Shown: positions 48,921-57,719 of the stretch, in pieces
How the letters are laid out: each line of letters begins with the position of its first letter
Numbering within the stretch: the stretch's first letter is position 1
The notes under the pieces: generated by a model
Database searches by the model: none
Told to the model about the DNA's origin: nothing
Seen by the model: the letters and a program-made list of their open reading frames with translations, nothing else
Source of the DNA: Kitasatospora atroaurantiaca
Lineage (GTDB): Bacteria > Actinomycetota > Actinomycetes > Streptomycetales > Streptomycetaceae
Assembly: GCF_007828955.1 (NCBI RefSeq)
Contig: NZ_VIVR01000001.1
Location: forward strand, 6,200,001-6,264,000
Length of the DNA stretch: 64,000 nt
Direction of reading: 5' to 3'
Made by a program: the position numbers and the translations under genes

Positions 48921-50918
48921 TCAGGAGACGTTGAGGGCGGTGTCGTCCACGACGAAGCTGGTCTGCAGCGAGGAGTCCTCGGTGCCGGTGAACTTGACGG
49001 TCACGGTCTGCCCGGCGAACGACGAGAGGTCGTAGCTGCGCAGGGTGTAGCCGGATGCGGCGTTCACGTTGGAGAAGCTCGCCAGGGTGGTGGAGTTGGC
49101 CTGGACGGTGAGCTTGTCGTAGGCCGTGCTGCCGCTCTCGCCGGTGTCGATGTGCAGGTAGAAGCTGAGGGTGGCCTTGCACCCGGCCGGGATGGTCACG
49201 GACTGGCTGAGCGAGTCCGTGTGCGAGGAGCCGTAGCCGTCCAGCCAGGCCTTCCAGCTGCCGGAGTGGGCGGCCTCGCTCGAGGAGTTGTCGATCACAC
49301 CGGCCGTGGCCGTCCACGGGGAGGCGGCGCCGGTCTCGAAGCCCGCGTTGCCGAGGAGTTGCGCGGAGGTGCAGCCGCCGGAGCCGCCGACCGTCCAGCT
49401 GAAGGTCGCCGAGCCGCTCGCGTTGATGGTGTCCCTGGCGGTGACCGTCACGTTGTACGTTCCCGCCGTGCTCGCGGTGCCGGTGATCAGACCGGTGGAG
49501 GAGTTGATCGAGAGGCCGGCCGGCAGGCCGGTGGCGCTGTAGGTGAGGCTCTGGCCGGAGTCGGAGTCGGTCGCGGTGATCTGCAGGCTCACCGAACTGC
49601 CCTGCGCCGTCGACTGGTTGCCCGGGTTGGTGACCGTCACCGTGCTACCGGTGCTGCCGGAGGTGAAGGCGGCGGTGCCGTTCGGGGTGCCGAGACCGGT
49701 CGGGCCGTCGTAGCCGGCGGCGGCCTGGCACAGGTAGGCGGGCGAGCAGCTGCCGTTGGCGCCGCTGGTCACGTCGAAGAGCGAGCCGGTGTGGGAGTAC
49801 GGGTACGAGGCCGGGTTGCTGCCGGAGGCGGGGGTGCCGGCCAGGGCGTACACGGCCGCGATGATCGGCGCGGAGGCGCTGGTGCCGCCGTAGACCGCCC
49901 AGCCGCTGCCGCCGTAGGTCTGGTAGACCGCGAGGCCGGTGGCCGGGTCGGCGACCGCGGAGACGTCGGCGACGGTGCGCTTGCTGCAGCCGGTGTCCTT
50001 CTGCCAGGTGGGCTTGGCGTCGTAGGCCGAGCAGCCGGAGCCGGCGCCGTTCCCGCCCGAGCTGGAGCCCCACACGCTCTCGGTCCAGCCACGGGTGCTG
50101 GAGTTGCGGCTGAGGGTGGTGCCGCCGACCGCGGTGACGTACTTGGAGGCGGCCGGGTACTCGACGCCGTAGCCGGAGTCACCGGAGGAGACGGTGATGG
50201 CCACGCCGGGGTGGTTGAAGTACGAGGTGTCGTAGCCGGTGTCGGAGGAGGACTCGCCGCCGCCGTAGCTGTTGGAGACGTACTTGGCGCCGAGGCTGAC
50301 GGCGGTGTTGACGGCCGTGCCGAGGTTCTCCATGGTCGCGCTGTCGGCCTCGACCAGCAGGATGTGGCAGTTGGGGCAGACGGCGCTCACCATGTCGACG
50401 TCGAGCGAGATCTCGCCGGCCCAGCCGCTGTCGGCGGAGGGGTAGCTGGTGCCGCCGCGCTGGTCGACCTTCTTGAAGCAGCCGTTGGCGGTGGTGCAGG
50501 CCGGCAGGCCGTACTGGGACCGGTAGGCCGCGAGGTCGGACTCGGCGTTGGGGTCGTCGTTGGCGTCGATGATGGCGACGGTCGCACCGGAGCCGCCGGA
50601 GGCGGAGAGCTTGTACGCCGAGGCCAGGTCGCTGGGGCCGTAGCCGGAGGGCGTCGCGTTGGGCGCGAGGGACTGCGGCTGGACGATGTCGGTGCGGGCC
50701 AGGGCGAGACAGGCCATCTCGCCCGGGTGGCTCGGTGCGGCGCAGAGCCGCTTGGTGGCCACCTGGCCGGAGGAGCCTGCTGATGCTCCGTCAGCTGCGT
50801 GTGCGCTGACGGTGGTTGTGGCCAGCAGGCCCGTGGCGGCCATGGCCAGGGCGGGTACTGCGGCGAGCAGTCGGCGCAGCCTGGGCAGGCGTGCGCCGCT
50901 GGGGGCGTGGGTGCGCAA
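48921..50918 (-). CDS. Secreted S53 (sedolisin) protease with Ig-like and C-terminal binding domains
   Basis: The 665-residue pre-protein has a Sec signal (RLLAAVPALAMAATGLLA) and a sedolisin catalytic domain with the Glu/Asp pair in WAGEISLDVDMVS (~169), oxyanion Asp in VSSGDSGYG and Ser in YGGTSASAPII (~347). An He_PIG-like Ig domain (YSATGLPAGLSINSSTGLI, ~430-515) and a jelly-roll-like C-terminal domain (NAGFETGAASPWTATAGVI, ~530-665) follow. No long pro-region is present. It should digest protein outside the cell. TTG 50918 has GGAGGA seven bases upstream. Confidence 0.85.
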   Translation of the reverse strand: MRTHAPSGARLPRLRRLLAAVPALAMAATGLLATTTVSAHAADGASAGSSGQVATKRLCAAPSHPGEMACLALARTDIVQPQSLAPNATPSGYGPSDLASAYKLSASGGSGATVAIIDANDDPNAESDLAAYRSQYGLPACTTANGCFKKVDQRGGTSYPSADSGWAGEISLDVDMVSAVCPNCHILLVEADSATMENLGTAVNTAVSLGAKYVSNSYGGGESSSDTGYDTSYFNHPGVAITVSSGDSGYGVEYPAASKYVTAVGGTTLSRNSSTRGWTESVWGSSSGGNGAGSGCSAYDAKPTWQKDTGCSKRTVADVSAVADPATGLAVYQTYGGSGWAVYGGTSASAPIIAAVYALAGTPASGSNPASYPYSHTGSLFDVTSGANGSCSPAYLCQAAAGYDGPTGLGTPNGTAAFTSGSTGSTVTVTNPGNQSTAQGSSVSLQITATDSDSGQSLTYSATGLPAGLSINSSTGLITGTASTAGTYNVTVTARDTINASGSATFSWTVGGSGGCTSAQLLGNAGFETGAASPWTATAGVIDNSSSEAAHSGSWKAWLDGYGSSHTDSLSQSVTIPAGCKATLSFYLHIDTGESGSTAYDKLTVQANSTTLASFSNVNAASGYTLRSYDLSSFAGQTVTVKFTGTEDSSLQTSFVVDDTALNVS

Positions 50919-51123
50919 GGGTGAATCCTCCGTGGGGGTGGGGTTGCAACCGCCCGGTGTGGGGTCGTGCCGGGGCGGGCGCAGGCCCGGTGCTGGCGGA
51001 TCTCGGCACGTGCGGGTGGGCGCGGTTCGTGGCCGCGCGCCGGTGTCGGAGCTGCGCTGTGCAGGAGGTGGTGGTGCCGCGCTGAACCTTGGGCAAGCGT
51101 GATGGCAGGGCCATGACAGACCA

Positions 51124-51164
51124 ATGGCCGCACCGGTCCGGCGATACCGGAGGGGTGCGGCCAT
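51124..51164. terminator. Hairpin after the TetR gene, in a 374-bp gap
   Basis: ATGGCCGCACC (51124-51134) pairs with GGTGCGGCCAT (51154-51164), with CCGGT/ACCGG inside. It lies downstream of the minus-strand TetR gene, between it and the protease gene. The rest of the gap (50919-51292) holds the protease promoter region and an AT-rich spot near 51225-51245, with no gene visible. Confidence 0.7.
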
Positions 51165-51292
51165 GACGCTACTGGCGGGTTCGGGCGGGCGACAAGGGAG
51201 GCCGGTCAGGCTTTGCCTGTCCTTGTCAATGAATTGCCAATACGGGTAGAGGAGTTGAAGGTGATGACCCGCGCCTCGGTGGCCTCGCGGTC

Positions 51293-51880
51293 TCAGGCGG
51301 CGCGCAGGCCGTTCAGAAGCAGTGCCCAGACGGCCTCGAAGTCGGTCTCGGCCCGCGGCGCGTTCCACTCGGCCGCGTGGGCGGGGTCGTGGAAGTGCGC
51401 GGTGGCCTGGAAGACCGCGCGCGCCGCGGTGCCCACGTGCGTCGGACGGAACTCGCCCTGGTGGATGCCGTCCTGGATGATCGTGCCGATCTGGGCGGTG
51501 AGGGTCTCGATGTGCGCCTCGACGGTGGTGCTGATCTCGTTCACCAGGCTCATGTAGGTGGCGAACAGCTCCGGGTCGTCCAGCGCCTTCTTGCGCTTGG
51601 CGGCGAACAGCGTCGCCAGCCAGCGGTGCAGCCGCTCCGGCGCGGGGCCGCGCTCCATGGTGATCGCGGCGAGGGCGTGGTGCGCCTGGTCGAGCCAGCG
51701 CTGGGTCACGGCCTCGCGCAGCGCGGCCTTGCTGGGGAAGTGTCGGTAGACGCTGCCGTGGCTGACGCCGAGTGCGCGAGCGATGTCCACGACGGTGGCT
51801 TTGGCCGGCCCGAACCGCCGCAGGACGTCCTCCGCCGCGCTCAGGATCTGCTCGGGGGTGAGTGTGCTGTCCGTGGTCAC
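51293..51880 (-). CDS. TetR family transcriptional regulator
   Basis: The 195-residue protein has an N-terminal TetR helix-turn-helix (ATVVDIARALGVSHGSVYRH, residues ~28-48) and an all-helical ligand domain with HRWLATLFAAKRKKALDDPE. It is encoded 56 bp after the aldo/keto reductase gene on the same strand, so it likely represses that operon through the inverted repeat at 53008-53045. Its ligand is unknown. Confidence 0.88.
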   Translation of the reverse strand: MTTDSTLTPEQILSAAEDVLRRFGPAKATVVDIARALGVSHGSVYRHFPSKAALREAVTQRWLDQAHHALAAITMERGPAPERLHRWLATLFAAKRKKALDDPELFATYMSLVNEISTTVEAHIETLTAQIGTIIQDGIHQGEFRPTHVGTAARAVFQATAHFHDPAHAAEWNAPRAETDFEAVWALLLNGLRAA

Positions 51881-51935
51881 GGGGAGGTACGTCCTTCACT
51901 GTGCTGCGGCGGGAGTGCTGCGACCGGGGAGCTGG

Positions 51936-52952
51936 TCAGCGGTCGCTGGTCTCGCTGTCGAGGTGAGCCATCTGTGCGGCAGCGTACCGGTCACCGGCGG
52001 CGGAGCCTGCGGGGACGGCCGCCTCGATGGCGGCGAGATCGGCCGGGGTGAGGGTGACGTCCAGCGCCCCCAGGGCCTCTGCGAGACGGTCCCGGCGGCG
52101 GGCGCCGACCAGCGGCACGATGTCCTCGCCGCGCGAGGCGACCCAGGCGATCGCGACCTGCGCGACGCTCGCGCCCTTGGCCTCGGCGGTCTTCCGCAGG
52201 GCCTCCACCAGGCTGAGGTTGTGGGCGAGGTTGTCGCCCTGGAAGCGCGGGCTGTGGCCACGGAAGTCCGTCGCGGCGATCTCCCGGTCGTTGCTCCAGT
52301 GGCCGCTGAGCAGGCCGCGGGAGAGGACCCCGTACGCGGTGATGCCGATGCCCAGCTCGCGGGCGGTGGGCAGGATCTCGGCCTCCAGACCGCGGGAGAT
52401 CAGCGAGTACTCGATCTGCAGGTCGCTGATCGGGTGGACGGCGGCGGCGCGGCGGAGGGTGTCGGCGCCGACCTCGGAGAGGCCGATGTGGCGCACGTAG
52501 CCGGCCTGGACCAGGTCGGCAATGGCGCCGACGGTCTCCTCGATCGGGACGTTCGGGTCGAGGCGGGCCGGGCGGTAGACGTCGATGTGGTCGGTGCGCA
52601 GGCGGCGCAGGGTGTACGCGAGCGCCGTCTTGGTGGCGGCGGGGCTTGCGTCGTAGCCGAGCCAGGTGCGGTCCGGGCCGCGCTGGGCACCGAACTTGAC
52701 GCTGATCTGGACGTTCTCGCGGTTGCGGCCGCGCAGGGCGTCGTGGATCAGCAGCTCGTTGTGGCCCATGCCGTAGAAGTCGCCGGTGTCGAGCAGGGTG
52801 ATGCCCGCGTCGAGTGCGGCGTGGACGGTGGCGATGCTCTCGGCCTCGTCGGCGGGGCCATAGAGGTCCGACATGCCCATGCAGCCGAGGCCGAGGGCGG
52901 AGGTGGTGGGGCCGGCGCTGCCGAGGGTGGTGCGGGCGGGCGTGGTGGGCAT
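51936..52952 (-). CDS. Aldo/keto reductase
   Basis: The 338-residue NADPH oxidoreductase has the TIM-barrel motifs GLGCMGMSDLYG, LLDTGDFYGMGHNE (catalytic Asp and Tyr), ISVKFGAQR (catalytic Lys) and DHIDVYRPARLDPNVPIEET. In the last the usual catalytic His position is occupied by Pro/Ala-Arg, as in a common bacterial subgroup that still reduces carbonyls. ATG 52952 has GGGGAG upstream; the frame continues to 53000 without one. It is co-transcribed with the TetR gene. Confidence 0.85.
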   Translation of the reverse strand: MPTTPARTTLGSAGPTTSALGLGCMGMSDLYGPADEAESIATVHAALDAGITLLDTGDFYGMGHNELLIHDALRGRNRENVQISVKFGAQRGPDRTWLGYDASPAATKTALAYTLRRLRTDHIDVYRPARLDPNVPIEETVGAIADLVQAGYVRHIGLSEVGADTLRRAAAVHPISDLQIEYSLISRGLEAEILPTARELGIGITAYGVLSRGLLSGHWSNDREIAATDFRGHSPRFQGDNLAHNLSLVEALRKTAEAKGASVAQVAIAWVASRGEDIVPLVGARRRDRLAEALGALDVTLTPADLAAIEAAVPAGSAAGDRYAAAQMAHLDSETSDR

Positions 52953-52999
52953 GGGTGCTCCCCGTGGATTGGGCGGGCGCGTCGTGCTGACGTATGTCA

Positions 53000-53028
53000 A
53001 CTATGGCATGTCGGATGACAGATTTCAA
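53000..53028 (-). promoter_or_regulatory. Promoter of the aldo/keto reductase-tetR operon
   Basis: On the minus strand TTGAAA (53023-53028) and CATAGT (53000-53005) are 17 bp apart; the start codon lies ~48 bases beyond. It falls in an AT-rich island and is overlapped by the inverted repeat at 53008-53045. Confidence 0.6.
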
Positions 53029-53045
53029 TATCTGTCATCCGACAT
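53008..53045. promoter_or_regulatory. 16-bp inverted repeat operator over the promoter
   Basis: ATGTCGGATGACAGAT (53008-53023) and its reverse complement (53030-53045) are perfect, with a six-base loop. Each arm also contains TGTC-N4-GACA. The left arm fills the promoter spacer, so a bound repressor would block RNA polymerase. Confidence 0.75.
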
Positions 53046-53083
53046 TGCGATTCTGTTCTCCCGAGCCCAGGCGGCCGCCCCGC

Positions 53084-53392
53084 TCAGTCGGTCACCTGAC
53101 TCCGGTCCTCGTACGCCAGATCCGCGTACTCGGGGTGCCGCAGCATCCATCCCTTGATGAACTGGCAGGTCGCCAGTACCGCCAGCCCGCGCCCGCGGGC
53201 GTCGTCGAGCGCAGCCCGCGCCAGCGCACCACCCACCCCCTGGCCTTCGAAGGCCGGATTCACCACCGTGTGCGGGTAGACCACCAACGTCTCGCTGCGC
53301 AGGTACTCCGCGAAGCCCGCCGGTCTGCCGTCGACCCGCGCCTCGAAGCGGCTCTCCGCCTCGACGTCCTCGACCGTCACCCTCGTCGCCAT
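53084..53392 (-). CDS. Small GNAT-type acetyltransferase (Gcn5-related)
   Basis: The 102-residue protein matches the compact YidJ-like/PF14542 acetyltransferases: SRFEARVDGRPAGFAEYL, then HTVVNPAFEGQGVGGALARA with the acetyl-CoA-binding GQGVGG, and TCQFIKGWMLRHPEYADL at the end. The substrate is unknown. GAGGAG lies six bases before ATG 53392. Confidence 0.8.
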   Translation of the reverse strand: MATRVTVEDVEAESRFEARVDGRPAGFAEYLRSETLVVYPHTVVNPAFEGQGVGGALARAALDDARGRGLAVLATCQFIKGWMLRHPEYADLAYEDRSQVTD

Positions 53393-53879
53393 GTCGACTC
53401 CTCGTCTCCGCCCAAGTACACCCGAAGCAGGGCAAATCATCCGTGCCTGTCGCCGACCATCATCGAGCGCCATCCGCCGCCCCGCCCCGTGCCGCGCCCG
53501 TCGGCCGATCACCGGACTGGTATCAAAGGCTGATCCGCCATCACCCATCAGGCGTGGATCGACCGCACCTTGGCGGTTCGCGCTGCCGAAGTCCCGCCGG
53601 AGGTACATCGTGGAACCAGGCGCGATCCGGCGACCGCGCTCGCGCGCCGTTCCAGGTCCAAGCGCCGTACCCGCCCCGGGACAGCCCCGGCGGGCCCCCG
53701 CCTCCGGCCGGCCGCCGACGCGACGCAGTATTCGGGCCGCCTCGCAGGGAAACGAACGAATCTTCTAGGCTCACTTCGCGGCCTCCCTGCACCGGTGCCC
53801 GACCGCACCGACGTACCGGGGCCGCCGTCCATGGGCCCCGGGCCGAGCCGGGGTCACCGGACCGAGCGAGGAGGACGCA
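53393..53879. other. 487-bp region without a recognisable gene
   Basis: Frames here are antisense to each other and lack ribosome sites. The region holds the upstream DNA of the acetyltransferase gene and leads to the small ORF at 53880. I see no long palindrome. Confidence 0.5.
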
Positions 53880-54086
53880 GTGTTGCCCAGCCCGAGGTCG
53901 CACCACCTGCCGTTGCCCGACGGAGCGCCAAGCCGTCGCGTCGTACCGCAGGCGTCATGTCCACCAGCTCGCACCGCCTCACCCGCCGGCACACACCGCC
54001 GGGCCCCGGGCGCGCACGACGGAATCCCCGGCGCGTACCTCGGTGACTCGCTGAATACCGGCGGCGGCCGGGGAGGCGTCCGATGA
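53880..54086 (+). CDS. Small ORF coupled to the M20 peptidase gene
   Basis: A 68-codon frame (MLPSPRSHHLPLPDGAPSRR...) starts at GTG 53880 with AGGAGG five bases upstream, and its TGA overlaps the M20 start as ATGA. The product is Pro/Gly/Arg/His-rich with one Cys and no membrane segment. Third-position GC (about 74%) is lower than in neighbours, which weakens the case, but the ribosome site and exact coupling are strong. I do not recognise the family; a regulatory or substrate-like peptide is possible. Confidence 0.5.
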   Translation: MLPSPRSHHLPLPDGAPSRRVVPQASCPPARTASPAGTHRRAPGAHDGIPGAYLGDSLNTGGGRGGVR

Positions 54087-55366
54087 GTCCCCACGCCGCC
54101 GCAGCGTCGGCAGCCACGCCGCCGACCCCCCTCCGGAAGCCGGGCGACCAGGCCGCGGCCGACAGCACCGCGGAGGGCGATGATCCGGGCAGTACCGCCG
54201 CGCTTCCCGGCCTGCCCCAGGCGCTGAGTTCCCGCGCCCGTACGCTGGCCGGCGCCGTACGCCGCCGCTGCGCCGACCTGGCGCGGATGGAGTCGCCGAC
54301 CGGGGACGCGCCCCGCCTGGACGCCCTGGCCGAGGAGCTCGCCGCGGGCTTCCGTGCGACGGGCGCCGAGGTCCGCCGCGAGCGCGGACCGGCGGGCGAC
54401 CACCTGGTCCTGCAGTGGGCCGGCTGCGAGGAGAACCTGGCCCACCTCCTGATGGTCGGCCATCACGACACCGTCTGGCCGGTCGGCACCCTGGCCGACT
54501 GGCCGGTGGAGGAGCGCGAGGGGATGCTCACCGGCCCGGGTGTCCTCGACATGAAGGCCGGCCTGGCGCTGATCGAGGGAGCCTTCGCGCTGCTCGCCGA
54601 CCTGGGCCAGCGCCCGCACCGCCCGGTGCGGCTCGTGGTGGTCGCGGACGAGGAGGTCGGCAGCCCCGACGGGCGGCGCCTCGTGGAGCGTCAACTCCCG
54701 GGCGCCGCCGCCGTACTGGGCCTGGAGCCGCCGCATCCGGACGGTCGGCTGAAGACCGCCCGGCGGGGCAGCACCCGGGTCCGGCTGACCGTCACCGGAC
54801 GCGAGGCGCACGCCGGGAACGACGCCGCCCAGGGCACCTCGGCCGTCGACGAACTGGTCGACCAACTGGTCGCGGTACGAGGGCTGGCCGGCCAGCCGGG
54901 GACCGAACTCAACACCGGCCGGATCACCGGCGGCACCCGGGCCAACGTGGTGGCGGGCCGGGCCGAGGCGGAGCTGGGCCTGCGGTTCGCCACCGCCGAA
55001 GCCCAGCGCCGCACGCTCGACACCCTCGCCCACCTCACCGCGCTGCGGCCCGGCGCCCGGGTGCGGACCGAGGTGCTCTCCAGCCGTCCGGCCTGGCCCG
55101 AGCGCTCGGGCAACCCGCTGCTGCGGCACGTCCGCTCGCTCGCGGCGGTGCTCGGCCAGCACGTGGACGGCGCACCGGCCGGCGGCGCGGGCGACACCAA
55201 CCTCGCCGGCGCCCGGGGCCTGCCGACCCTGGACGGCCTCGGCGCGGTCGGTGCCGGTTCGCACGCCCGCGGCGAGCACATCGAGGTCGACCAGCTGGCA
55301 CCCAGGATCGCCCTCCTGGCCGCCCTGCTCGCCGTCCCCCTGCCCCGCCTGCGCGAGCGCCCGTAG
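54083..55366 (+). CDS. M20 family zinc peptidase (glutamate carboxypeptidase-like)
   Basis: The 427-residue protein shows M20 metal ligands in MVGHHDTVWPVG, GPGVLDMKAGLAL and VVADEEVGSPDG, and a dimerisation domain with TVTGREAHAGNDAAQG. It should hydrolyse an N-acyl amino acid or small peptide. About 60 extra residues at the N-terminus are low-complexity. ATG 54083 has GGGGAGG six bases upstream and overlaps the small ORF. Confidence 0.85.
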   Translation: MSPHAAAASAATPPTPLRKPGDQAAADSTAEGDDPGSTAALPGLPQALSSRARTLAGAVRRRCADLARMESPTGDAPRLDALAEELAAGFRATGAEVRRERGPAGDHLVLQWAGCEENLAHLLMVGHHDTVWPVGTLADWPVEEREGMLTGPGVLDMKAGLALIEGAFALLADLGQRPHRPVRLVVVADEEVGSPDGRRLVERQLPGAAAVLGLEPPHPDGRLKTARRGSTRVRLTVTGREAHAGNDAAQGTSAVDELVDQLVAVRGLAGQPGTELNTGRITGGTRANVVAGRAEAELGLRFATAEAQRRTLDTLAHLTALRPGARVRTEVLSSRPAWPERSGNPLLRHVRSLAAVLGQHVDGAPAGGAGDTNLAGARGLPTLDGLGAVGAGSHARGEHIEVDQLAPRIALLAALLAVPLPRLRERP

Positions 55367-55516
55367 CGGCGAACCCGCAGCGTCGCACCCGGCCGGCCCG
55401 AGGCGGACCCCCGCCCGGGCAGGCCGTGACGTCGGTGTCAGGACCGCCGCAGAGCCGAGACCGGCCTCCCAAACCGGTACAGAGACCGACATCAAGATCC
55501 GCCCTGGACGATTCCC

Positions 55517-55566
55517 TTGTCATTCCGGGCCACGCCCCACACAATGGAACCGACCGAACGGTCAGT
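55517..55566 (+). promoter_or_regulatory. paa operon promoter with PaaR-like operator
   Basis: TTGTCA (55517-55522), a 17-bp spacer and CACAAT (55540-55545) make a good promoter. The near-palindrome ACCGACCG-AA-CGGTCAGT (55549-55566, one mismatch) covers the expected start of transcription. Its ACCGACCG/CGGTCGGT half-sites match the TetR-type PaaR motif of actinobacteria, so phenylacetyl-CoA would probably relieve repression. No paaR gene is next to it. Confidence 0.75.
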
Positions 55567-55581
55567 CGGGAGGTGGGTGAA

Positions 55582-56532
55582 GTGTCGGCAACGCAGATGG
55601 CCGAGCAGTCCCTGGAGGGGCACTTCGACGCGGTGGTGGCTGCCGAGCAGCGGATCGAGCCGCGTGACTGGATGCCGGACGCCTACCGGGCGACGCTCAT
55701 CCGGCAGATCGCACAGCACGCCCACTCGGAGATCATCGGCATGCAGCCGGAGGGCAACTGGCTCACCCGGGCCCCCTCGCTGCGCCGCAAGGCGATCCTG
55801 CTGGCCAAGGCCCAGGACGAGGCCGGCCACGGGCTGTACCTCTACGCCGCCGCCGAGACCCTGGGCGTCGACCGCGCCGAGCTCACCGAGAAGCTGATCA
55901 CCGGCCGCCAGAAGTACTCCTCGATCTTCAACTACCCCACCCTGACCTTCGCCGACGTCGGCGTGATCGGCTGGCTGGTGGACGGCGCGGCGATCTGCAA
56001 CCAGGTCCCGCTCTGCCGCTGCTCCTACGGGCCGTACGCCCGCGCGATGGTGCGGATCTGCAAGGAGGAGTCCTTCCACCAGCGCCAGGGCTACGAGCTG
56101 CTGATGACGCTGATGCGCGGCACGGACGCCCAGCGCCGGATGGTGCAGGACGCCGTGGACCGCTGGTGGTGGCCGTCGCTGATGATGTTCGGCCCGCCGG
56201 ACGGCGACTCGCCGAACACCGCGCAGTCGATGGCCTGGCGGATCAAGCGGCACACCAACGACGAACTGCGACAGCGATTTGTCGACATGACGGTCCCGCA
56301 GGCCGAGCACCTCGGCGTCACCCTCCCCGACCCGGCCCTGAACTGGAACGAGGAGCGCGGCAGCTGGGACTTCGGCGAGCCCGACTGGGCGGAGCTGAAG
56401 CAGGTGATCAAGGGCCAGGGCCCGTGCAACACCCAGCGCGTCGACCGCCGCCGGGAGGCCCACGAAGACGGCGCCTGGGTGCGCGAAGCCGCCCTGGCCT
56501 ACGCGGAGAAGCAGCGAGGTACGGAGAGATGA
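55582..56532 (+). CDS. paaA: 1,2-phenylacetyl-CoA epoxidase, subunit A
   Basis: This 316-residue catalytic subunit of the multicomponent oxygenase epoxidises phenylacetyl-CoA. Di-iron ligands lie in SEIIGMQPEGNW, AKAQDEAGHGLYLY and CKEESFHQRQGYELL. GTG 55582 (VSATQMAEQSLEGHF) has AGGTG upstream and follows the operator directly; the frame runs further upstream but inside a different gene. Its stop overlaps paaB. Confidence 0.95.
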   Translation: MSATQMAEQSLEGHFDAVVAAEQRIEPRDWMPDAYRATLIRQIAQHAHSEIIGMQPEGNWLTRAPSLRRKAILLAKAQDEAGHGLYLYAAAETLGVDRAELTEKLITGRQKYSSIFNYPTLTFADVGVIGWLVDGAAICNQVPLCRCSYGPYARAMVRICKEESFHQRQGYELLMTLMRGTDAQRRMVQDAVDRWWWPSLMMFGPPDGDSPNTAQSMAWRIKRHTNDELRQRFVDMTVPQAEHLGVTLPDPALNWNEERGSWDFGEPDWAELKQVIKGQGPCNTQRVDRRREAHEDGAWVREAALAYAEKQRGTER

Positions 56533-56822
56533 GCGAGACCAAGGCCGGCTGGCCGCTGTACGAGGTGTTCGTCCGCCCCAGGCGCGGGCTGAACCACGTC
56601 CACGTCGGCTCCCTGCACGCCCCGGACGACCGGATGGCGCTGCTGAACGCCCGCGACCTCTACACCCGTCGCAACGAGGGTGTCAGCCTCTGGGTGGTCC
56701 GCTCCGACGCGATCACCGCCTCCGCACCCGACGAGCAGGACCCGTTCTTCGCCCCCAGCGGCGACAAGGTCTACCGCCACCCGACCTTCTACGACATCCC
56801 CGAGGATGTTCCGCACATCTGA
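56529..56822 (+). CDS. paaB: 1,2-phenylacetyl-CoA epoxidase, subunit B
   Basis: The 97-residue subunit shows the PaaB pattern YEVFVRPRRGLNHVHVGSLH and RNEGVSLWVVRSDAIT. It bridges the PaaA-PaaC heterodimers. The ATG overlaps the paaA stop (ATGA). Confidence 0.94.
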   Translation: MSETKAGWPLYEVFVRPRRGLNHVHVGSLHAPDDRMALLNARDLYTRRNEGVSLWVVRSDAITASAPDEQDPFFAPSGDKVYRHPTFYDIPEDVPHI

Positions 56823-56837
56823 CGGGAGCCTGAGACC

Positions 56838-57719
56838 ATGACCGACGACCACGTCTACCTGCACCTCTCCGAGGCCTCCGCGGAGCCCGAGGGCGAGGCC
56901 CGCTGGGCGTACGGCACCGGCTTCGCCGACCCGCTGCTCGGCGTCGACACCGCGCTCCCGCCCGGCATCGACGGCGCCGACCTGGCCGCGTACTGCCTGA
57001 TGCTCGGCGACGACGCCCTGATCCTCGCCCAGCGCCTGATCGAGTGGTGCACCCGCGCCCCCGAGCTGGAGGAGGAGGTCGCCCTCGCCAACCTCGGCCT
57101 CGACCTGCTCGGCCAGGCCCGCCAGCTGCTCACCCGGGCAGGACAGGCCGACGGCACCGGCCGCAGCGAGGACGAGCTGGCGTACTGGCGCGAGGAGCAC
57201 GAGTTCCGCAACGTCCGCCTGGTCGAGACCCCGAACGGCGACTTCGCGTACTCGATCGCCCGCCTGCTGCTCTTCTCCACCGCCCGGCACGCGCTCTACC
57301 AGCGGCTCAGCACCCACGCCGACCCGGTGCTCGCCGCCGTCGCAGCACGAGGCGTCAAGGAACTGGCCTACCACCAGGAGTACGCGACCGCGTGGACGCT
57401 CCGCCTCGGCGACGGCACGCCCTACTCCACCGCGCGGATGCAGGCCGGGCTGGACGCGGTCTGGCCGCTGCTGGACGAGCTCTTCACCCCGCACCTGGTG
57501 GAGGTCCGGCTCGGCACCGACCCGTCCGTCCTCCGCGAGCCCGTGCTGCAGGCCCTGACCGAGGTGATCGAGAAGGCCGGGCTCACCGTCCCGCAGGCCC
57601 TCCCGATGGCGCGGGTCGGCGGCCGGGCCGGCCGCGACGGCGTGCACACCGAGGCGCTCGGCCCGCTGCTGGCGGAGCTCCAGGTGGTGGCCCGCGCACA
57701 CCCGGGGGCGACATGGTGA
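56838..57719 (+). CDS. paaC: 1,2-phenylacetyl-CoA epoxidase, subunit C
   Basis: This 293-residue structural subunit has the ferritin-like helical repeat LGDDALILAQRLIEWC, ANLGLDLLGQARQLL and VKELAYHQEYATAWTLRLGD. It forms a heterodimer with PaaA and lacks a full di-iron site, as in the family. Start is 15 bases after paaB. Confidence 0.94.
   Translation: MTDDHVYLHLSEASAEPEGEARWAYGTGFADPLLGVDTALPPGIDGADLAAYCLMLGDDALILAQRLIEWCTRAPELEEEVALANLGLDLLGQARQLLTRAGQADGTGRSEDELAYWREEHEFRNVRLVETPNGDFAYSIARLLLFSTARHALYQRLSTHADPVLAAVAARGVKELAYHQEYATAWTLRLGDGTPYSTARMQAGLDAVWPLLDELFTPHLVEVRLGTDPSVLREPVLQALTEVIEKAGLTVPQALPMARVGGRAGRDGVHTEALGPLLAELQVVARAHPGATW

Noticed and set aside
54415..55581. Upstream in-frame extension of paaA
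   Set aside because: It overlaps the M20 gene in another frame and crosses the promoter-operator; the GTG at 55582 with its ribosome site is the sensible start.
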